Source: Cupriavidus sp. U2
GTDB lineage: Bacteria > Pseudomonadota > Gammaproteobacteria > Burkholderiales > Burkholderiaceae
Length of the DNA: 64,000 nucleotides
Direction of reading: 5' to 3'
NCBI RefSeq assembly: GCF_009663685.2
Contig: NZ_RCOG02000008.1
Span: forward strand, 22,761-86,760
A program made the translations under genes and the position numbers. This document shows, one piece after another, positions 59,574 through 64,000 of this stretch. Position 1 is the stretch's first letter; every line of letters begins with the position of its first letter. The notes beneath the pieces were generated by a model. That model did no database searches and was not told where the DNA came from. It saw nothing but the letters and a program-made list of their open reading frames with translations.

Positions 59574-59948
59574 TTACGACTTGAGGATGTTGAAGATCCT
59601 CTTGCGCTGCTCATCGGACAACGTATCAAGCTTGCGGGCAAAGGTGGCAACTAACTCCTGATCTTGTTCCGCAGGTTCGATACGGAAAACGGTCGCGCTC
59701 CGCGCTGCCGCAGCAGACAGTTCGCTTGCTGCTGCCGGCGCGAGGCCGTATTCACGCACCACGTCTTCAATCAACGATTCCGGGATCGACTTCCGACCCG
59801 TTTCCACCGAGGACAGAAAGGACGCCGAACGCTTTAACCTGTCGGCCATCTGCGCCATGGTCTCGCCTCTTTCGATACGGTAAGTGCTGCCATTTACAGC
59901 CTCCTGGTCGGGCCGGCCGGCCCGCTTCTCCCTAGGAATTCCCTTCAT
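59574..59948 (-). CDS. XRE-family regulator
   Basis: 124 residues. The HTH (GETMAQMADRLKRSASFLSS, VETGRKSIPESLIEDVV) is a lambda-repressor type. A C-terminal helical tail (LVATFARKLDTLSDEQRKRI) may be the ImmA/IrrE target. The ATG overlaps the stop of the 78-residue gene upstream. Confidence 0.85.
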   Translation of the reverse strand: MKGIPREKRAGRPDQEAVNGSTYRIERGETMAQMADRLKRSASFLSSVETGRKSIPESLIEDVVREYGLAPAAASELSAAAARSATVFRIEPAEQDQELVATFARKLDTLSDEQRKRIFNILKS

Positions 59949-60168
59949 CGCGACGGACGTACTCAGCTAACTGCTCGTTGGAGAGAGCGAGGCATTCTCG
60001 CGCTTGCGCCGAGCCCAGGCGAAATTGCACACTGACTTGGCCGCCGTATCCCGGATATTCGATGATTTGCCTCTGTGCGGCGGCTTCGAGAGCGCGCCGC
60101 AGGCGGTCGACTTTGGCTTGCAGTTCCGGCGGGGCATGCTTGCTCCTATGAGTTGGACGAGCGGCCAT
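59932..60168 (-). CDS. Small hypothetical protein
   Basis: 78 residues, basic N-terminus (MAARPTHRSKHAPPELQAKV), helical middle. Not recognised. It is the first gene of the leftward XRE-ImmA unit and overlaps the XRE gene by 17 nt. Confidence 0.55.
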   Translation of the reverse strand: MAARPTHRSKHAPPELQAKVDRLRRALEAAAQRQIIEYPGYGGQVSVQFRLGSAQARECLALSNEQLAEYVRRDEGNS

Positions 60169-60433
60169 TGTCGGGACGATTTCTGCGCGGAAGGGGGGCG
60201 TTTTCCTAGCCGAGTAGCAGCCTGCCTCTCCCGATCCCCGGAGGCCGGGGTGCCGAAATCAAAAAGGCCCAACTGAGCGAGCGATAGAATTGGACCGCGG
60301 TCGCTGACGGCAGCACAATTGAAGCGCAACGAGCGCTGCAATCATTGGTTGCAGCGATAGACGAAACGAGTTACTATTTCCTTAACAACTAACCCGCGAT
60401 ATCGGTGTGGCTTGACCACCTGGTGTGCGGGGG

Positions 60434-60459
60434 AAAAAGCCGGCGCAAGCCGGTTTTTT
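60434..60459 (+). terminator. Terminator hairpin 18 nt before the NYN gene (attenuator candidate)
   Basis: CCGGC (60440-60444) pairs with GCCGG (60449-60453), extended by an A-run and followed by TTTTTT. It lies between any upstream promoter and the ribosome site CTGGAG of the NYN gene, so transcripts would need to read through it. No upstream rightward gene is visible, so a regulated leader is the simplest explanation. Confidence 0.7.
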
Positions 60460-60476
60460 CGTTTCTGGAGACGGGG

Positions 60477-61424
60477 ATGGCTGGGGAGGAGGGCCGGACG
60501 CTCAGGACGCGCGTCTATGTCGACGGGTACAACTTCTATTATGGTTGCTTGAAGGGCAGTGCTCATAAGTGGCTTAATCTGCACTATCTCTTTGGCGCCC
60601 TCATCCTCCCGTCCATTCGACACGATGGTCCGGATGGACTGCCGGTCCGGCATGAACTTCTTCCCTTGGCGCTCAAGTACTTCACAGCGACTATCGTTGA
60701 GCGGGCTGCCAAAGCGGACGATTCCGTCTCGTCTCAGGACACATATCATACGGCACTCAAAAATCACTGTGCCGGTGGTGTCGAGATCGTCAAAGGCTAT
60801 TACGCAGTGACTGCCGTCAGGGCGCCAAAAGTAGACGATGAGAATCCCGAAAAATGGCCTCGTGACTGCGAGCGTGTCTCGATCTGGAAGCTCGAAGAGA
60901 AGCAGAGCGACGTGCAGCTCGCGCTGCAAGCCTACCACGACGCATTGACCGGAGAGGTCGACCAGGTTGTCATCGTATCGAACGACACGGATCTGGCGCC
61001 GGCGCTTCGCATGATTCGAGAAAACACCAGCGTGGTCATTGGATTGGTGATTCCAACCTGCGACCACAAGCGCAATCCGAACGCAGATCTTACGAAGTAC
61101 AGTCACTGGACGCGTTCGCACATCACCGAGATGGAACTCGCCGCTGCCCAATTGCCGAGGGCAGTGCCAAAAAAGCGGGGTGTCAGCTTGAAACCGGTGT
61201 CCTGGTATGCGCGTCCTGATCTGCTTCGGCCGGCCCTTGAGCTTGCCACCAGAGTGCGACGTAGCTCCGGTGAGGCCTTCAAATGGTTGAGCGCGCCCAA
61301 CGAGTACTTCGACGGTGAGATACCTTTGACAATGTTGGAAACAGATACTGGCGCAGCCAGGGTTATGGCCTACATGGAGCGTTGGATTGCAGAGCATCCG
61401 ACGACGCCACAGGCGGAACAGTGA
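60477..61424 (+). CDS. NYN-domain nuclease fused to an MbcA/Xre-type (DUF2384-like) C-terminal domain
   Basis: 315 residues from MAGEEGRTLR, with a CTGGAG site. The NYN/PIN-like RNase core has VYVDGYNFYYG (D16), EEKQSDVQLALQAYHD (D145) and VIVSNDTDLAPALR (D170, D172), the acidic metal-binding set. Residues 265-303 (GEAFKWLSAPNEYFDGEIPL, TMLETDTGAARVMAYMERW) match the toxin-antitoxin DUF2384/MbcA signature A..WL..PN..L.G..PL..L.T..G. This fusion of a nuclease with an antitoxin-type domain suggests a self-regulated toxin or defence effector. Confidence 0.75.
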   Translation: MAGEEGRTLRTRVYVDGYNFYYGCLKGSAHKWLNLHYLFGALILPSIRHDGPDGLPVRHELLPLALKYFTATIVERAAKADDSVSSQDTYHTALKNHCAGGVEIVKGYYAVTAVRAPKVDDENPEKWPRDCERVSIWKLEEKQSDVQLALQAYHDALTGEVDQVVIVSNDTDLAPALRMIRENTSVVIGLVIPTCDHKRNPNADLTKYSHWTRSHITEMELAAAQLPRAVPKKRGVSLKPVSWYARPDLLRPALELATRVRRSSGEAFKWLSAPNEYFDGEIPLTMLETDTGAARVMAYMERWIAEHPTTPQAEQ

Positions 61425-61447
61425 AGTTGACGTAAACGGAGACGTCG

Positions 61448-62398
61448 ATGGCATGGATGAAGAGGTCAGCTCTTTGGTTGGCAATGGCGCTTTGTTCTGC
61501 CTCAGCGTCGGCGCAAACGAGCGATAAGCCTGCGGAGATTCTCAAGATCGTTGCCAGTGCTTCAGCAGACATTTGTGGTGACGTTCCCACCGGTGGATGG
61601 GATGCTGGCGCGCACGCTGGTGCTTCCATCGATGCAAGTCTGAAGGGATTCTTTAAGAAGCTCGTCGATGCAAAAGTGGTCGGCAGCGTTGGTGCGGGAG
61701 GCGGAGCCTATGCTGGCCCGCTTCGAACCGAGCTAGCGAAGGTACGTGCCGATACGCAGGCGTGCAAGCAAGACGTATCGGCTCGCCTGCTCGACTTCAT
61801 TGCGAAGACCAGGCAGGACGAGAACCAAAAGACCAAGCGGAGCGAGACGAAGCGGTCAGCGACGCCTCCAATTTCATCCACGTCGCCCAGGAAGGCCGTC
61901 GTAGGTGCATCCGGTGATAATTCTCCGGTTATCGCAGGCATCACGAACAGCACTATAACCATCAACAATCAAACCGTTCCGTCCCAACCGGCGGAGCCAG
62001 CGGCTGGTCGTTTACCATCGGAAACTGCGGATGAATTTGCACTGAGGTACTTGCAGCTCGTTGATCGTGCAGAGCTTGCAAAGGCCCGAGAGCTTATGCA
62101 CCCGTCAATCCGAATGCTGAATTCGGACGCGCAGTGGGCGCAAGGCTACGAGCAATTCGCAACGGCCTACTATCCGGCAAAAAAACGCACAATTGTGACT
62201 TCGCAGTTCATCCCTGCGGCTCTTTACTCACTGCGTCGTGATGCCTGGGGCGTGTACTTTAAGACGGTTTACAGGGACGGCACTACAAGTTCAGAAGCGA
62301 ATGAAGTTGTTGGGTTGGTGGTGGACAATGGCCAGTGGAGGGTGGTCGAGTACCGCTGCTTGCCGTGTGAAGACCTTGCAAAGCGCGCGGCAAAATAG
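61448..62398 (+). CDS. Secreted protein with NTF2-like (DUF4019-like) C-terminus
   Basis: 316 residues with a signal peptide (ALWLAMALCSASASAQ). The N-terminal mature part has an alpha-helical region with two cysteines (ADICGDV, TQACKQDV). The middle is Ser/Thr/Lys-rich and contains ASGDNSPVIAGITNSTITIN. The C-terminal 120 residues (FALRYLQLVDRAELAKAREL, VYRDGTTSSEANEVVGLVVD, GQWRVVEYRC) look like an NTF2/DUF4019-type fold. It follows the NYN gene by 23 nt. Function unknown. Confidence 0.55.
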   Translation: MAWMKRSALWLAMALCSASASAQTSDKPAEILKIVASASADICGDVPTGGWDAGAHAGASIDASLKGFFKKLVDAKVVGSVGAGGGAYAGPLRTELAKVRADTQACKQDVSARLLDFIAKTRQDENQKTKRSETKRSATPPISSTSPRKAVVGASGDNSPVIAGITNSTITINNQTVPSQPAEPAAGRLPSETADEFALRYLQLVDRAELAKARELMHPSIRMLNSDAQWAQGYEQFATAYYPAKKRTIVTSQFIPAALYSLRRDAWGVYFKTVYRDGTTSSEANEVVGLVVDNGQWRVVEYRCLPCEDLAKRAAK

Positions 62399-62651
62399 CC
62401 TCGTTCAGCCGTCCCAGATAGTGACGCCCTTTTTGGTGTTGAAGCACATGTTTAGGGCTAGCGATCGGCCAAGTTGTGCCAACTGTTCTTCGGCGATTCC
62501 AATTGGCCGATGGGATCCTGGGCTGACGAATCCGCACCCCAAGTCCCGATTTCAGTCGCGCGGCACGCCGCGATTGGCGCAAAAGACAACAGACAGAGCG
62601 GCGCGATGGCGCTAGCATCGATCTCCTAGTGCAACGATCTGGGAGACGATC

Positions 62652-63143
62652 TTGGCCCTCATGCCTGATCTCGAAATGCCGATGAAGTCCTTTGAGGCTG
62701 CGTTGAAGTCGCGTGAAATAGCGGTGCAGCCGGGCGCGTTGGACGAAAAAATTTTCGTCCACATGGATAAGCCTGCGGGCGAGCCACGGTTCTCGTATGT
62801 GCGTCTTGATCGCACTACAGTGACGGCCTTCGTCGTATTCATCCCTGCCGATCCGTACGAGCGCTTGCCCTGCTTTCAGGTCGGATGGGCCGTCCCCAAA
62901 GAACTGCGGGGGCAAGGCCGTGCGGCAGATGCTTTCAGGGCAGCCGTAAACGAACTGTGGAACGGAATGTCGCGGAACGGAATGCGCGAATTCTATGTCG
63001 AGGCCGTTGTAGAACAGGGAAACGTGGCATCTGAGAAGCTGGCCGAGAAGGTCGTCTCGTCTGCAGTCAAGACGGGTATCGACAAAAACGCCGGAGTTCC
63101 AATTACTCAGTATTTCCGTAAGATCGACGGCATTGTCGCGTAA
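62652..63143 (+). CDS. GNAT-family N-acetyltransferase-like protein
   Basis: 163 residues; TTG start at 62652 with GGGAG 7 nt upstream, or ATG at 62661. The acetyl-CoA loop VPKELRGQGRAADAFRAAVN is visible, preceded by a beta sheet core (TTVTAFVVFIPADPYERLPC). The substrate cannot be told. It may be an accessory resistance or modification gene. Confidence 0.7.
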   Translation: MALMPDLEMPMKSFEAALKSREIAVQPGALDEKIFVHMDKPAGEPRFSYVRLDRTTVTAFVVFIPADPYERLPCFQVGWAVPKELRGQGRAADAFRAAVNELWNGMSRNGMREFYVEAVVEQGNVASEKLAEKVVSSAVKTGIDKNAGVPITQYFRKIDGIVA

Positions 63144-63223
63144 CCTCAAGGTGCGTCTAGCGGGCGTCGCCTTATACGCTGCCGCCCACGAGACGCCCTC
63201 AGTACGCAGAGGCTGGTCACCGG

Positions 63224-63361
63224 TCAAGTCATCGTAGCCGAGGCGCAAGGCAGGGCTACTGCGGCCTTCTTAATGTTGTCATGATGGCGGCTCATCTCAA
63301 GGGCGGCGTACGCCGCGCCACCGATTACTCCCCAAACAATAGCCGAGAACCAGAACACCAT
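63224..63361 (-). CDS. 45-residue membrane peptide
   Basis: ATG at 63361 lies 6 nt after the DUF1294 stop. The product (MVFWFSAIVWGVIGGAAYAA, then a basic segment) has one hydrophobic helix. No strong ribosome site, so it may be translated by coupling or be spurious. Confidence 0.35.
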   Translation of the reverse strand: MVFWFSAIVWGVIGGAAYAALEMSRHHDNIKKAAVALPCASATMT

Positions 63362-63367
63362 ATGAAA

Positions 63368-63676
63368 CTATGGTTTTTGGGTTTTATGCGGAAACAAGCT
63401 CTTCGCCAACTGCGCACCGGCAAAGCCACCGGCCAGCGTCACCCAGTGCAGGTGTGACTTCTGTATGCGCCACTGGGCGTCAAGTGCACGGTTCTTATCG
63501 ATGGCAAACATGACGAATGCGGCCATGTTCATGATGGCAAAAAGTTCGTGTCCAGATTGAGAAAAGTAGAAAAGTAGCCCCATCTCGAAGGTGCAGAAGA
63601 GCAGGGCGATCTTGACAGCGGGGCCGAGTGGATTGCGTGGGGTGGTGACTATCGAATGGCATTGCTCAAAGTCCAT
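63368..63676 (-). CDS. DUF1294-family small membrane protein
   Basis: 102 residues. Two hydrophobic segments (KIALLFCTFEMGLLFYFSQS; IMNMAAFVMFAIDKNRALDA) and a C-terminal WRIQKSHLHWVTLAGGFAGA, then HKTQK match the DUF1294 family (FxxDKxxA, WRIxExxL, GGxxGA, HKT). Integral membrane, function unknown. Confidence 0.7.
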   Translation of the reverse strand: MDFEQCHSIVTTPRNPLGPAVKIALLFCTFEMGLLFYFSQSGHELFAIMNMAAFVMFAIDKNRALDAQWRIQKSHLHWVTLAGGFAGAQLAKSLFPHKTQKP

Positions 63677-63839
63677 TCAGCGTGTTGGCCCGATTTTTCG
63701 TCCTGGCCGCACGGCGACCTTCAGGAAGAATGAACATCGTCATTTCACAGCGAGGCCGGACTGCTTATCGCCGCGACGTGGCGCCAGGCTTTCCGTATTC
63801 CAGCGAGTTGTTTTCACGATCCCAGCAAGCATCAGCTCC

Positions 63840-64000
63840 TGACAGAGGCCCAAGGCATACCGTTGGCGCGTGAGCGCGCCGGTTCCCCCGGCGTTGGACA
63901 GCCGGAGCTGGGTCGATCCGCTCGCGGTGCCACCACTCACAATCAGCGCGTCGCGTCCGCAGCAACGTCCGCCGTCACATTGCCCCCGCCATACACAGGC
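63840..64000 (-). pseudogene. Decayed autotransporter passenger-domain fragment
   Basis: Read leftward from the edge, one frame gives VYGGGNVTADVAADA and the next gives DALIVSGGTASGSTQLRLSN, then AGGTGALT. Joined, these match the pertactin-like autotransporter passenger motif (D.L.V.GG.A.G.T.L...NAGG.GALT). A one-base frameshift separates the two parts near 63955, and the reading after GALT no longer fits the family. No beta-barrel is present downstream. It runs off the right edge, so more of the gene may lie outside. Confidence 0.55.

Noticed and set aside
60342..61484. 380-residue leftward open frame opposite the NYN gene
   Set aside because: The NYN gene has clear catalytic motifs and a ribosome site; the antisense frame has neither.
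62283..63248. 321-residue leftward open frame
   Set aside because: It covers the GNAT gene and the end of the secreted-protein gene in antisense and has low-complexity Arg/Leu content.

Overview
This window looks like most of the backbone of a large conjugative plasmid from a high-GC betaproteobacterium, probably a Burkholderiales such as Ralstonia or Cupriavidus. The evidence is a TrfA-family initiator next to an iteron origin, a ParA module, a ParM module, an SSB, a primase, a P-type (VirB) secretion apparatus with a coupling protein, and a thin type IVB pilus. No rRNA, tRNA or CRISPR array was recognised. I cannot name the plasmid family from sequence alone.

Layout. 1-4.1 kb: a broken secreted nuclease, a TraB/TIKI-like membrane protein overlapping an HU gene, an unknown gene, and a tyrosine recombinase carrying a Fis-type HTH. 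4.1-6.8 kb: a repeat-rich non-coding stretch followed by an actin-type ParM/ParR-like segregation pair and a 43-residue membrane peptide. 6.9-10.6 kb: a leftward maintenance cluster (primase, ssb, a polyvalent-domain-like protein, small unknowns) with strong inverted repeats between genes. 10.6-14 kb: a structured non-coding region, a coiled-coil protein, an FlhC-like zinc protein and a zinc-ribbon membrane protein. 14.3-15.1 kb: a lone lipoprotein.

15.2-42.6 kb is the transfer region, built as two divergent operons. The leftward operon encodes VirB8, VirB9 and VirB10, two lytic transglycosylases (one with a degenerate nuclease-like N-terminus), a protein with VirB9-like modules, then the pilus set PilL, PilN, PilO, PilP, PilQ, PilR, PilS and PilV. 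The rightward operon encodes VirB11, B2, B3, B4, B5 and B6, a TraI_2/MobH-like protein whose metal-binding residues look lost, the coupling protein TraD, a DUF4400 protein and a DUF1845-like protein. A 14-bp palindrome between the two operons matches two other sites and is a candidate operator for a plasmid-wide regulator.

42.6-48 kb holds a second copy of the repeat family found upstream of parM, then a UvrD-like helicase and a large SF2 helicase with helicase-associated repeats, a possible accessory or defence module. 48.2-52 kb is the replication and partition core: trfA, an oriV with nine 17-bp iterons and DnaA boxes, a ParA/ribbon-helix-helix pair, and about 0.9 kb of higher-order repeats that are probably the partition site.

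52-64 kb is accessory: an orphan Rap1a/Tai-like gene, a frameshifted DUF2513 gene, a RES-Xre toxin-antitoxin pair with a promoter whose spacer is filled by a tandem repeat, a second tyrosine recombinase divergent from kfrA, XRE plus ImmA/IrrE genes, a NYN nuclease fused to an MbcA/Xre-type domain behind a terminator hairpin, a GNAT enzyme, a DUF1294 protein, and at the right edge a decayed autotransporter passenger fragment.
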